DNA from: Luteolibacter luteus
GTDB lineage: Bacteria; Verrucomicrobiota; Verrucomicrobiia; Verrucomicrobiales; Akkermansiaceae
Assembly: GCF_012913485.1 (NCBI RefSeq)
Contig: NZ_CP051774.1
Coordinates: 558,001 to 622,000 of the forward strand
Reading direction: 5' to 3'
Length of the DNA: 64,000 nucleotides
Shown in pieces: positions 17,575 through 27,327 of the stretch. The stretch's first letter is position 1; each line of letters begins with the position of its first letter. Position numbers and translations under genes: made by a program. The notes beneath the pieces are model-generated. The model saw nothing but the letters and a program-made list of their open reading frames with translations, searched no databases and was not told the DNA's origin.

Positions 17575-20500
17575 TCATTCGTCTGCCATCGCCTCGAAGT
17601 ATTTCTTCACCAATCCGCGATACTCTTCGGGAACTCCGGTGCCCGCACCACCGCCCACATCGGACTTCAGGGTCGCTTGGATCTTCTCCCAATCAGCAGC
17701 GCTGATCCCCAGCTTCGCCAGCTCGGGAGGGACGCCGGGATCGGCCTCGGGGCTGCGGTCACCTTCCTCCGGCTTTTCTCCGGGTTGATTGCCGGGCTGC
17801 GGCATACCGGGTTGACCCGGCTGGCCCTGATTCTGTCCCTGCATGCTCTGGCGGGCTGCCTGCGCAGCACGCGAGAGGGCATCAGCAGCTTGCGACGCTT
17901 GATTTGCGGCTTCGGAGCCTTCTTGCTTCTCGCCTGCCGCCTTGGCTGCCGATTGGAAAGCATCGGCCAGGTCCGTGGGCGGGATCGGCACACGATGTTG
18001 CTCCGGCTGCTGGCCCTTCGCTTGCTCGGCATTGCGGGCAAATTCCTCCGCGGCACGACCGAGGGCATCGGCACTGCGCTGAAGGCTGTTTGAGGATTGG
18101 TTATGTTGTCCGGCAGCTTCCTGCAGCTTGCCTTCTTGCCCGCTCTGAGCGGCGGCTTTCGCCTGTTCGCCTCCTTGGTGTGACGCATCCTTGGCTTCAT
18201 TCATGTTCCCCGAACCCTCGGCCTGTGGCATCCGGGCGATCGCTTCCGAGAACTCTCCTGCTTGCTCGGCCTGCATCTGCTGAAGGCTCTGAACCGCCTC
18301 AGCGGTCTTTCCTTCGGCAAGGGAGTTCAGCGCCTCCGCTACCTTCTCCTGCCGTTCTGCAAGAGCTTCCATCTGCGCGGCCTGAGTCGACTGACCTTGT
18401 TCGGACTGACCTTGTTCGGACTGACCTTGTTCGGACTGACCTTGTTCGGACTGACCTTGTTCGGACTGACCTTGTTCGGACTGACCTTGTTCGGGCTGAC
18501 CTTGTTCGGGCTGACCTTGTTCGGGCTGACCTTGTTCGGGCTGACCTTGTTCGGGCTGACCTTGTTCGGGCTGACCTTGTTCGGGCTGACCTTGTTCGGG
18601 CTGACCTTGCTCGGACTTCGCTGCTTCGCGGAGAGCCTGCGCGGCTTCCTTCGCTGACTCCGCCGCAGCCTTATCCTCACCCTTGGCCAGAGATTCACTC
18701 GCTTGTTTCGTCTCCGCAACGACCTCCGGCAGAACATCCGCCGCCTCGCTGCGCTCTTTCTGTGCTTCGGCCAGTTGCTGCGCCGCCTGCTCGGCAATCT
18801 TCGCCTGCTCCTTCTGCAGCGACTCACGAACGGATCGTTCCGCCTGTTCCGGCACGGACGCGTTAGCCGGAATCTGCTTGGCCTGCTCCTCCAGTTCTTT
18901 CTGAGCCTCGCTCAAAGCCCTGGCTTGATCCGCCATCTCGCGGGCTTCCTTGGCTTGATCCTCCAGCACCTCCGCGCGCGCCTGAGGTTGCTCGCGCAAT
19001 TGCTGGCGGAGCTGCTCCTCCATCTGTCGCTGACGGTTCTGCCAATCCTCGGGCAAGGCTTTCTCTTCCCTGTTCTCCGCGACCTGGCGTTCCGCCTGAC
19101 GTGCCAGCTCGCGTTGCTGCTGGGCTAATTCCTGAAGGCGCGCCAGTTCTTCGATCTTCTGGCGATCCCGCTCCATCCGGTTGCGGACTTCCTCCAGCTT
19201 TCTCACCGCGTCCTCCGCCTTCTCGCGCGCGATATCAAGCTTCTCCTCACGCTGCTCCTTGCCGTCCTGCAAGGGCGCGCTCTCAAGCTCCTGCCGGGCC
19301 TGCGCGACTTGCTCCGCCGCCTGCCGCACTTCGTCTGCCTTCGTGGCGTGCACGCTTTCCTGCATCCGATCGGAAAGCTCCGACAACTTCTGCTGCGCTT
19401 CGGCCAAGCGTTCCCGCGCTTCCTCGAAATGCTTCACCGCATCCTTGCTCAGCTCCTCTCGCTGCATCTCCCCGCGGTGCCAATCCATCCGCTCCCGCGC
19501 CTCGCGCGTCGCACGCATAGCCTGCTCGATTGTCTCATGCGCGCCATCGTGCTCGGCCCGCATTTCCTGCCTCGCCAGGGATTCCGCTCCTCGATCGATG
19601 CGCAGCAGAATCCACTCGGAATGCCCGACGCCCGGCCCCTTCAGCTCCTTGGTGCGCCCATCTTCGGCACGCACGCGCATGCGGATCTCACCCGCGCCCT
19701 GCCAGCGCTCCAGAAGTTCACCGACCGCTACTTCGTTCCCCCCGCGGAAGCGCGCCGGCTTGGTCGCCGCACCGAAGCGCTCCGGCAAATCCTGAGCGAG
19801 CCTCACCGGCTCCTTGCCCTCGGTCTTCGCCTCGATCTGCACCGCGGCCACACCGAAGTCCTCCGTGATCTCATAGCGAAGCCCCAGCACCTCATCCGGC
19901 CGCACGCGGATTTCCTTTGCGATGGGGCTTAGCCAACGCACCACCGGCGCTGCATCCTCAAGCACCCGCACCGGAAAACGCAGCGCATCCACCTCACGGC
20001 CCAAGCGGTGCTTCAACCACAGCACCGCATCCCCAGCGCCATTCTCTTCGAGATTCCATGAGACACTCATGCGTCCGCCATCCGCCGCGCGCTCGATCTT
20101 TGCGTCCGCGACCCGCTTGCCATCGATCTCCAGCCAACCTTCCTCCACCGCGGTATTTAGCGCACCGCTAATTTCCACCATCGTGCCACGGATCGCTTCG
20201 ATCCCGCGGCCCAGCGGTTCTTCCTGCGGAATCACTCCGGTGTATTCCGGAAAGCGCAACCTCACCCGTGGCTGCACCACCGTGGGCAGAGGCCACACGG
20301 TCACCGTGAAGCGGTCGCTTTCTCCCCGGCCCGCGCGCGCGCGATAGCTAAAACCCTCGCGCACGGGATCCATCCGGTAGCGCCAGGCGTCGCCTTCGGG
20401 ATACATCGGCTGGGTAACTTCGATCCCCGTCGCGCCCATCTCCATCACCACTTCCAGCTTGTCGGCATGACCTTCGTAGTTGGCCACGATCTCGATCGCG

Positions 20501-21126
20501 TCGCCTTCGAGCAACTCCACGTTGCCCGGCTTGAGCTCAAACTTCACAGCCGCGGCATTGCCGACCTTGCTAAACGGAGCTACTGCCCGCACCGCCAACC
20601 TCGACACCTCTTTCGGCCATACCGCGAAAAGCAAGAGCGTCAGGACTGCCAGCGCAGCCGCGGGCTTGGCCCAGCGCTTTCCAGCACCGGCCGCTTTCAT
20701 CTCAGCCTTCGCATCCACCCGGCCGACATCTTCATTCGCCGCACGTGCCAGCTCCGCCAGCAGGTCCGCGGAAGCACCGGCATCACCACCAGAGAGTTCC
20801 ATGACCGTGCTCATCCGCTCCTCGATCTCCGGGTGGCGCCCCTCGATCCAGCGAGCCACTTGAACCAAGCCGATCTTCCGTATCAGCGGCCTGAGTCCTG
20901 CGCAACCCGCGACAAGAATCGCGGCTACCCATGCGCCGAACATCACCCAGCGCGCCGCCACGGGCAGCGGAGCCAGAAGATGATCCGCCGCCATGATCGC
21001 GAGCAGGCCACCGAGTGCCACGGTGGCAACCAAGAAGCCGCCGCGCATCCACTGCGCACGACGGATGCCCGACCGCACGGCAGCCAAGCGCCGTTCGATG
21101 TCCTGTCTTGCTTCGCTCGTTTTCAT
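17575..21126 (-). CDS. DUF4175-type membrane protein with long coiled coil and GQ(P/S)EQ repeats
   Basis: 1183 residues. Two N-terminal membrane helices (about 28-75) and a third near 150-170 are followed by an exported beta-rich region (about 180-500) and then a very long charged helical region (about 530-1140) rich in Gln, Glu, Ala and Lys. Residues 838-912 are 15 exact-length GQ(P/S)EQ pentapeptides. The size and layout match DUF4175 proteins found beside MoxR/BatA genes. It is probably anchored in the inner membrane with the coiled coil crossing the periplasm (inference). It sits 21 bases after the VWA gene and 20 before the squalene-cyclase-like gene in the same operon. Confidence 0.85.
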   Translation of the reverse strand: MKTSEARQDIERRLAAVRSGIRRAQWMRGGFLVATVALGGLLAIMAADHLLAPLPVAARWVMFGAWVAAILVAGCAGLRPLIRKIGLVQVARWIEGRHPEIEERMSTVMELSGGDAGASADLLAELARAANEDVGRVDAKAEMKAAGAGKRWAKPAAALAVLTLLLFAVWPKEVSRLAVRAVAPFSKVGNAAAVKFELKPGNVELLEGDAIEIVANYEGHADKLEVVMEMGATGIEVTQPMYPEGDAWRYRMDPVREGFSYRARAGRGESDRFTVTVWPLPTVVQPRVRLRFPEYTGVIPQEEPLGRGIEAIRGTMVEISGALNTAVEEGWLEIDGKRVADAKIERAADGGRMSVSWNLEENGAGDAVLWLKHRLGREVDALRFPVRVLEDAAPVVRWLSPIAKEIRVRPDEVLGLRYEITEDFGVAAVQIEAKTEGKEPVRLAQDLPERFGAATKPARFRGGNEVAVGELLERWQGAGEIRMRVRAEDGRTKELKGPGVGHSEWILLRIDRGAESLARQEMRAEHDGAHETIEQAMRATREARERMDWHRGEMQREELSKDAVKHFEEARERLAEAQQKLSELSDRMQESVHATKADEVRQAAEQVAQARQELESAPLQDGKEQREEKLDIAREKAEDAVRKLEEVRNRMERDRQKIEELARLQELAQQQRELARQAERQVAENREEKALPEDWQNRQRQMEEQLRQQLREQPQARAEVLEDQAKEAREMADQARALSEAQKELEEQAKQIPANASVPEQAERSVRESLQKEQAKIAEQAAQQLAEAQKERSEAADVLPEVVAETKQASESLAKGEDKAAAESAKEAAQALREAAKSEQGQPEQGQPEQGQPEQGQPEQGQPEQGQPEQGQPEQGQPEQGQSEQGQSEQGQSEQGQSEQGQSEQGQSEQGQSTQAAQMEALAERQEKVAEALNSLAEGKTAEAVQSLQQMQAEQAGEFSEAIARMPQAEGSGNMNEAKDASHQGGEQAKAAAQSGQEGKLQEAAGQHNQSSNSLQRSADALGRAAEEFARNAEQAKGQQPEQHRVPIPPTDLADAFQSAAKAAGEKQEGSEAANQASQAADALSRAAQAARQSMQGQNQGQPGQPGMPQPGNQPGEKPEEGDRSPEADPGVPPELAKLGISAADWEKIQATLKSDVGGGAGTGVPEEYRGLVKKYFEAMADE
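18391..18615 (-). repeat. 15-bp coding minisatellite, 15 units
   Basis: Fifteen head-to-tail 15-bp units lie in frame within the DUF4175 gene. Read on the minus strand the unit is TCC/CCC-GAACAAGGTCAG. In order along the gene there is one S-type unit with one base change, eight identical P-type units, then six identical S-type units. Units are otherwise perfect, which points to recent expansion by slippage; copy number is probably variable between strains without frame loss. Confidence 0.95.
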
Positions 21127-21147
21127 GCGATTCCTCCGCTTCGATGG

Positions 21148-23559
21148 TTACGGCAGTCCGCCACCTCTTCTGATCACCCATTCCGTGCCGAGCAGCATCG
21201 CAAGCAGGCCCAGCACCCAACCGCTGTCCCAGAGCGAAGTCTCGCGCACTTCATGGCGCTCGTTGCTCTCCTTCAGGAACAGCCCGGAAAGTTCACCCGC
21301 CTGATCCGCCGCCACCACCTTGCCACCGGAAAGATCCGCCACCGTATCGAGGAGGCCGCGATTCAAGGTCGTCTCCGCCAGTTCCACCGGGCCACGCGAG
21401 CCCACCACGCGGAAACCTGCGCTCACGCCTTGGTTTCCATCCTCCGCGCTCAAGCGGTCCGCCTGGGTGCCGCGCAGGCGGACTTCATAGCGCCCTGCCT
21501 TCGCGATGCGCGGCAACTCCGTCTCGTGGAGACCATTCGACTCCTCCACGTAGGCCAGTGGCGTACTCGAAATCACTTCGCCCTCGCGGACCAGCTCCAC
21601 CTTCAAATCCTCATCCTTCACCGGGCTCAAGCCCGTGTCGCGCAGCCGCGCCGTCACTTTGATCCGGTCGTCCGCCGTATAGGTCAGCTGATCCGTCCCG
21701 AGTCGCACGCGGTTTCCTCCGGCACGGAGAATCGGCCCCGCACCCCAGCGCACCAGATTCCCCCAGAAGCGGTGGTGATAGATGTCCCCTGCTCCCTCGC
21801 GCAGCCGCCATGTGCGGTCTGTTAGAAGCAGAGCCACCTTCCCTTTCCCGGTTTGCCGGGTCACCAGCAGGGCGGCCGCAGCTTCATGCTCGCGACGACG
21901 GGCCAATGCATCCAGCGCGGCATTCAGGCCTTCATCGCCTGAGACCACCTGCTGCTCGTTGCCATCGCTCGCCGTCAACAAAACCTCCGCTCCCTCCTTG
22001 AGCGATTTTACCGGCTGCCGCCAACGGACATCGGGAAAACCCGCCCATACCGAGTCATTCGCCGTTTCGCCGGTTGCCTGCTGCGTGACCGGATGCGAGC
22101 GCCCTTCCGAAGTCAGCGAAAAGCGGAACGGCTCCTCGGTGGAGACGTAGAAGTTTCGATGTTCTTCAAAGGTTTCCACCGGCACCAGATTACGCCCCGC
22201 CTCCGGCCCGATGCCATGCGGCATGAAGCGCGGCCCCGCAATCATCACCAGTAGCGCGGCGCGTTCTGTTACGCACTTCGAGATGACGTCCCAAGTCCCG
22301 GCGTCGATCGCATCCGGAGCAACATCCCCGAGGATGATCACATCGAACTTCCGCCATTCCTCCTCGCTCACCGGCAGACGAGTCGCTTGGGCTTCGCCAA
22401 AGGGCCGCGATGCTGATGCAGGGATCTCCGCATCGTCTTGTCCGTCGATCCGGTCCGGGTGCAGCAGCACGTATTGGAGGTGCACCGACTTGTCGCGGCC
22501 GTAGAAAAGGTTCCGCAGGTAGCGGAACTCCCAACGCGGCGTGCTCTCCACGATCAACACATTCGTCCGTGCATCCGTGATCGAAGTCTCGAAGGCCCAG
22601 TCGTTGTTGTCGGGGAAACGCTCGCCATCGAGCGCCGCGATCTCGATCCGGAAACCACCTACACCGCCTTCTTCCGGCACCGTCGTGAAACGGACCTCCT
22701 CGCGGTGGCGATCCTGCGGGATCTGGATCACCCGTTCCTCGATCCGCTCCTCACCGCGCATCAGGCGCACCTTTGCCTCCTTGCCCTTGTAACCGTCGAA
22801 CTTGAGCGTGGCCGTTACCCGCATCCGGTCGCCCAGATGGATCGCTTCCGGTGCCTTCACGTCCAGCACCGCGGCATCGCGCGGCGGCTCCGTGCTTCCC
22901 GCCGCCACGATCCCCACCGGCGCATCGAGGATTCCGAAGCGCCGCGCCACATCCTCGACATGGCCGGGACGATTGTGCCGGCCATCACTCACCATGATCA
23001 CGCCGCCAAGATCATCGGGCGGGACCTGCTCCAAAACTGTGCCGAGCGCCGCGGCCAGATCCGTCGCATCGTTCCAACCTTCGGTTTCAGCTTCACCGGT
23101 GTCGTGGACACTCCGCGCGGCACGCACCGTCCGCACTTTCATGGACTCACCAAGCTTCGCGAGAATGCCTGACTTCTCCAGAGCCGCCTCGCCGATCTCC
23201 AAGCGTGTGGCCTCCTCGCCATCGTCCTTCAAGTGCATCGATGCAGAGTCATCCAGCACCACCACCACTTCCTTCTGTCGGTCGCGCTTCACCTCACGAA
23301 CCCACACTGGCTCGACCAAGATCCACACCAGCACCGCCAGCGCCACCAATCGCAGCGCCACCAGCCATCGGCCCCGCTTGCTCGTCACCGCACCCGCCTC
23401 ATAACGATACAAGCCGATCACCGCCTCCACCGCCAGCGCCGCACCGAGCGCCACCGCCCATGCCGGCCAATCCGGCGCAAGCCGCACGACCTTTCCGATG
23501 CCGTGGAGAAGCCCCCACAGCAGGAAGAAGACGATCGGAAATCTGAACAGGATCTTCAT
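21148..23559 (-). CDS. VWA and glutamine-amidotransferase-like membrane protein
   Basis: 803 residues. Two or three N-terminal membrane helices (about 1-95) precede a von Willebrand factor A domain with an imperfect MIDAS (VVVLDDSASMHL) and a GVIMVSDGRHN strand. A beta-sandwich of the CARDB kind follows, then an amidotransferase-like fold (NVLIVESTPRWEFRYLRN, FDVIILGDV, LVMIAGPR) without a visible catalytic Cys. A second beta-rich region and a C-terminal membrane helix (SLWDSGWVLGLLAMLLGTEW) end the protein. It starts 9 bases after the BatA-like gene. Predicted role: structural partner of the BatA-like protein in an inner-membrane complex governed by MoxR. Confidence 0.87.
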   Translation of the reverse strand: MKILFRFPIVFFLLWGLLHGIGKVVRLAPDWPAWAVALGAALAVEAVIGLYRYEAGAVTSKRGRWLVALRLVALAVLVWILVEPVWVREVKRDRQKEVVVVLDDSASMHLKDDGEEATRLEIGEAALEKSGILAKLGESMKVRTVRAARSVHDTGEAETEGWNDATDLAAALGTVLEQVPPDDLGGVIMVSDGRHNRPGHVEDVARRFGILDAPVGIVAAGSTEPPRDAAVLDVKAPEAIHLGDRMRVTATLKFDGYKGKEAKVRLMRGEERIEERVIQIPQDRHREEVRFTTVPEEGGVGGFRIEIAALDGERFPDNNDWAFETSITDARTNVLIVESTPRWEFRYLRNLFYGRDKSVHLQYVLLHPDRIDGQDDAEIPASASRPFGEAQATRLPVSEEEWRKFDVIILGDVAPDAIDAGTWDVISKCVTERAALLVMIAGPRFMPHGIGPEAGRNLVPVETFEEHRNFYVSTEEPFRFSLTSEGRSHPVTQQATGETANDSVWAGFPDVRWRQPVKSLKEGAEVLLTASDGNEQQVVSGDEGLNAALDALARRREHEAAAALLVTRQTGKGKVALLLTDRTWRLREGAGDIYHHRFWGNLVRWGAGPILRAGGNRVRLGTDQLTYTADDRIKVTARLRDTGLSPVKDEDLKVELVREGEVISSTPLAYVEESNGLHETELPRIAKAGRYEVRLRGTQADRLSAEDGNQGVSAGFRVVGSRGPVELAETTLNRGLLDTVADLSGGKVVAADQAGELSGLFLKESNERHEVRETSLWDSGWVLGLLAMLLGTEWVIRRGGGLP

Positions 23560-23568
23560 CTCAATCGC

Positions 23569-26385
23569 TCATCGCCACACGGCATCTTGCCCGAAATCGA
23601 CACGCACATCTTCCGCCATCCGGCGGTTCCGCGAAACCCATCGCGCCAAGGCGCTTTCCAGCAGGAAGAGAACAAACGCGGCAATCGCCAGCAGTTTCCA
23701 AATCTCACGCCCGAAGCCCTTGCCCTGCAACACGCCCAGGATATCCGCCACCGAGCCCGGCTGCAGGAGATCCACGTGCTTCCTCACCAGAGCCAAATCC
23801 TCTTCGGTCCGCGGCTCAAAATGGCTCTCACCCGGATCACGGATCACCGCCACCGGCAGCGCCGTATCGGCAGGAACCGAAAGCAACTCGGAAAGATCAT
23901 CACTCGTCGTGACCTGATAGATCCCCGGCACCGCGGAACCGCCAATCGCCAGTTCTTTGCCTCGGCGCGTCGGCTTGAGGATCGCTTCACGCGGCATCCC
24001 CATCGGATCCATGACGCGCATCGGCTCGGAGTTCTCCTCGCGCTCCGGCTTGAAGGCAAAGCCCGGGATGATCTGCTTCGTTCCGCCCGGCGGTGTCCAA
24101 AAAAGCCGCAGGTAAGCCTCGCCGCCCCGTTCCCGATACTTCGCGTGGAACGGCACCGGCTTGCCCTCTTCAAGATTCGCTTTGCCCAGATCCTTGCCAC
24201 CATAGTCCGCATGCATCGCGGAGTGGTCGCCGAGCCGCAGCTCGATCTCGTCATCGACCTCCGCGGAAAAGAGATACTCCCCGCTCACCGGCGGAACCAG
24301 TTGCCCCTGCCATTCGATCGTGAAGTTGTCGTTCGGCATCCTCTTGTCCGGCTTCTCATTGCCCCAGCGATAATCAATGCCCGGCTCAACGCGCACGATC
24401 GTTGGACGCCCGCGCCACTCGTCGTTCCGGTAGTAGCTCGCTGTGAGGCCACCCGTCGCACCGTGCAAGGCCACGGAAGGGCTCCATGCTGCCTCGACAT
24501 TCAGCTCAGCCCCGGTTCCCGCGCTCCACGAGACCAGCTCATGGACCAGCGGAACAAAGGAGCGCTGTGCCGGAAGATTTCCCGAGCGTGCATCAAAGGC
24601 GCAAGTCGCCAGCAAGGTACGACCATTCCCGTAGTTCTTCGCCGCCAGGAAAGTGTCGCCATTCAGAAATGCCGCTGCCTGCACGCCTCCGGTGGACTCA
24701 CCGGTCTTCCGCCATTGCTTGAGCCTCGCCATCGCCAGGTCGGAGTTCCTCTCGTCCTTGAAAAGCGTCACCGACTCATGGAGAAATGTGGATGGCGCAG
24801 GCGAAACACCTTCCGTATCGACAGCCATCTCACCCAGCGGCACCGGGAGCATCGCCCCCTCTCCGCCTTTCCAATTGTTGAAGAACGCCGGTTCGGTCCG
24901 CGGACCCGCAATGATCATCAGACCCAGCCCGTCCGCCACCCGGCCCGCCAGCTTCGCGGCAATCCGTTCCGGCAGGCGGGGCACGTCCGCCAGCACCACC
25001 ACCGCGCAGTCATCGAAATCATCCTCCCGCAGTTCCGGTGCGGGGACCACCTTGGGATCCATCAGATAGACCTCGCCCGCATCCCGGCCATGCCGGAGAT
25101 CTGGCGATGGAGCCAGCGCCAGCGCGGAATATCCGGCGGCCCGCTCGAAGAAAGACCCCGCCGGGTTCCCGTCCACTAGCAGCACCGGCAGCTTGCCCCG
25201 CACGTTCACCACGCGTTCCGCCTTGTCGTCCGCTGGCAGATCATCCGAGCCACTCATCCTCGCCGCCACCACCTGAGGTCCCGGCTTGGTGAAGCGATGC
25301 CGGAACTCAACGATCTCCTTCTGCCCTGCCATCAGCATGCCCACCGGCTTCTCGCCCACCTTCGCGCCACCCACCTCAAATGATACCGGTCCCGGCGTCA
25401 CCGCTTCGGTCCCCGTATTCTCCACCGTGACCCGCAAGGTTGCCTCGCGATCCGTGCCAATCACCCGCCGCGAGACATCGACTCCCGCAATTGCCACATT
25501 CCTCAGTGAGGTCGGCACACCATAGTCCCGCAGTAGCAGCTTCGGCTTCGCAGGCATCGCCTTCCACGCCTCATCCAGGCCAGCCCACGCATTCGGGTTG
25601 TCAAAACGCCAGCCCGCACGCTGGGCATCCGTGAAAACGATCACTTCCTTCGAGGCATTCGTCCCCTCCGCCAATCCCAGCGTCGCGATCCCCAATGCCT
25701 CATGGGCCCGGAAAGTCCCTCCAACCGGCCGTAACGAATCCAGCACCCCGAGCACATCCGCACGATGCGTCAGCGGCGCCGCCGTCTTCGCTTCTGGAGC
25801 GGGCCCGCCGAGAACCACGAGAAACGCCGTACCTCGCGGCGCTTCCTTCACCAGTTGCTTCGCCTCCTCTACCGCGTGCGCGAAAACCGTCCGCCCGTCC
25901 CGCGAAAGCTCCATCGAGGAAGAAGCATCGATCACTAGCGCCACGTCACGGCGGCCACTTGCCTCGAATCGCTTCAAGTTCAGCGACCGCTCCAAGAAGA
26001 TCAGCCCTGCTGCGGCAATCACCAGCACCAGCGCGCAAAGCTTCAGGATCCACCGCATCTTCCCCGCCAGCACGAAGGACGCTCCCAAGAGCGCGATACC
26101 GATCAAGGCAGCCGGCAAAACAAACAGCCACGGCACCGTGGAATCCGGCGGGATGAATGGCCGCGCCAAAGCCAGCGCCAGCAAAGCCAGCAACAGGCAC
26201 CGTGCCGCCATCAGCAGCAGATCCTCCCACTCCATCTTCCGCCGCCGCACTGCCACGGTATCGAAGAGAAAGCGCATCGCCCCCCAATCGATCGGCTTCG
26301 CCGCCTGACGCCGGACCAGATGAATGATGATCGGGATCGAGACACCCGCCAATCCCGCCAGCAGCCATGGATTCAGGAAAAGCAT
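23569..26385 (-). CDS. BatA-like VWA protein with inserted PA14 domain
   Basis: 938 residues. The N-terminus MLFLNPWLLAGLAGVSIPIIIH is the BatA/Alginate-type membrane start, followed by a helix at about 60-80 and two more to residue 140. A VWA domain (VALVIDASSSMEL with full MIDAS) spans about 155-330, then a CARDB-like beta domain, an amidotransferase-like region (DCAVVVLADVPRLPERIA) and, at about residues 640-770, a PA14 beta-barrel (LTASYYRNDEWRG, YLFSAEVDDEIELRLGD). A C-terminal helix (LLAIAAFVLFLLESALARW) closes it. PA14 commonly binds glycans. Its start codon directly follows the DUF58 stop codon, so translation is coupled. Confidence 0.88.
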   Translation of the reverse strand: MLFLNPWLLAGLAGVSIPIIIHLVRRQAAKPIDWGAMRFLFDTVAVRRRKMEWEDLLLMAARCLLLALLALALARPFIPPDSTVPWLFVLPAALIGIALLGASFVLAGKMRWILKLCALVLVIAAAGLIFLERSLNLKRFEASGRRDVALVIDASSSMELSRDGRTVFAHAVEEAKQLVKEAPRGTAFLVVLGGPAPEAKTAAPLTHRADVLGVLDSLRPVGGTFRAHEALGIATLGLAEGTNASKEVIVFTDAQRAGWRFDNPNAWAGLDEAWKAMPAKPKLLLRDYGVPTSLRNVAIAGVDVSRRVIGTDREATLRVTVENTGTEAVTPGPVSFEVGGAKVGEKPVGMLMAGQKEIVEFRHRFTKPGPQVVAARMSGSDDLPADDKAERVVNVRGKLPVLLVDGNPAGSFFERAAGYSALALAPSPDLRHGRDAGEVYLMDPKVVPAPELREDDFDDCAVVVLADVPRLPERIAAKLAGRVADGLGLMIIAGPRTEPAFFNNWKGGEGAMLPVPLGEMAVDTEGVSPAPSTFLHESVTLFKDERNSDLAMARLKQWRKTGESTGGVQAAAFLNGDTFLAAKNYGNGRTLLATCAFDARSGNLPAQRSFVPLVHELVSWSAGTGAELNVEAAWSPSVALHGATGGLTASYYRNDEWRGRPTIVRVEPGIDYRWGNEKPDKRMPNDNFTIEWQGQLVPPVSGEYLFSAEVDDEIELRLGDHSAMHADYGGKDLGKANLEEGKPVPFHAKYRERGGEAYLRLFWTPPGGTKQIIPGFAFKPEREENSEPMRVMDPMGMPREAILKPTRRGKELAIGGSAVPGIYQVTTSDDLSELLSVPADTALPVAVIRDPGESHFEPRTEEDLALVRKHVDLLQPGSVADILGVLQGKGFGREIWKLLAIAAFVLFLLESALARWVSRNRRMAEDVRVDFGQDAVWR

Positions 26386-27318
26386 CTACTTCCGTCCTCC
26401 CAGGTAACGCAGCAGGGTATCCCGCAGCGGGGTTTTCGTGTTCACCGCCACGTAGTCCGCACGGAGCTTCCCGCATGCGGAATCGATCCGCTTCACAAAA
26501 TCACGCAGTCGCTCCAGATAGGCCGCACGCACTGCCTGCGGGTCGATCCGTAACATCTTCTCGATTCCCTCGAGATCGCGGAAGCGCTGGAAGCTCTTGA
26601 ACGGAAAGGTCAGCTCTTCCTCCGCCAGCAGATGGAAAATCACCAACTCATGCTGCCGGAAATCGAAGTGATGCAGCGCCTCGATCACCTTGGTCGGATC
26701 GTCGAAAAGATCGCTGATCAGGATCACCAGCCCGCGCTTCGGAATCCGCTCGGCCACGCCGTGCAAGACCCCGCCCACATCCGTATCCGCACCGGCCTCC
26801 GCCGTGTGCAGTTCCTCAAGGATCCGCCGCACCTGGCTCGGGCGGCTGCCAGCCCGGATAAATCCGCGCACCTCTTTGTCAAAGGTCACCAATCCCGCGG
26901 CATCACCCTGCTTCACGAAGAGATACGCCAGAGCCGCGGCCAGATGCTTCGCATACTCCAGCTTGGAAAGCGCCACATCACCGATCTTCGCAGCAGTATC
27001 ACCGGTGTATTTCATCGAGCCGGAGACATCGATCGCCAGCGTCGCCCGCAGATTCGTCTCTTCGATGTACTGGCGGATCACATTCCGATCGCTCTTTGCG
27101 ATCACCCGCCAGTCCAGATCCTTCGGATCATCCCCCGGCACATACTCGCGATGCTCCGCGAACTCCACGGAGAAGCCCTTATCCGGAGAGCTGTGCCGCC
27201 CCGTCAGCGTACCCTGCATCCGTCGTCGGGCATACCACTCCAGGCGCTTCATCACGCCCATGATCTCCGGCGGCAGCAGCCGCATGCACTCGGGAAGTTT
27301 TAGCGAATCACCGGACAT
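26386..27318 (-). CDS. DUF58 domain protein
   Basis: 310 residues, cytoplasmic. DUF58 signature FAEHREYVPGDDPKDLDWRV is followed by a VWA-like domain with DVSGSMKY and a conserved GLVTFDKEVRGFI. DUF58 proteins accompany MoxR ATPases and are thought to be its direct partners in assembling or regulating membrane or periplasmic complexes. Nine bases separate it from moxR upstream, and its stop is immediately followed by the BatA-like start. Confidence 0.93.
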   Translation of the reverse strand: MSGDSLKLPECMRLLPPEIMGVMKRLEWYARRRMQGTLTGRHSSPDKGFSVEFAEHREYVPGDDPKDLDWRVIAKSDRNVIRQYIEETNLRATLAIDVSGSMKYTGDTAAKIGDVALSKLEYAKHLAAALAYLFVKQGDAAGLVTFDKEVRGFIRAGSRPSQVRRILEELHTAEAGADTDVGGVLHGVAERIPKRGLVILISDLFDDPTKVIEALHHFDFRQHELVIFHLLAEEELTFPFKSFQRFRDLEGIEKMLRIDPQAVRAAYLERLRDFVKRIDSACGKLRADYVAVNTKTPLRDTLLRYLGGRK

Positions 27319-27327
27319 GGGAAATTC

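Noticed and set aside
18391-18615. CRISPR-like array
   Set aside because: Units are contiguous with no spacers, in frame, and translate to GQ(P/S)EQ; no cas genes nearby.
21148-23559. True glutamine amidotransferase
   Set aside because: The Rossmann-like fold elements are there but no catalytic Cys-His-Glu triad can be seen; kept as amidotransferase-like.
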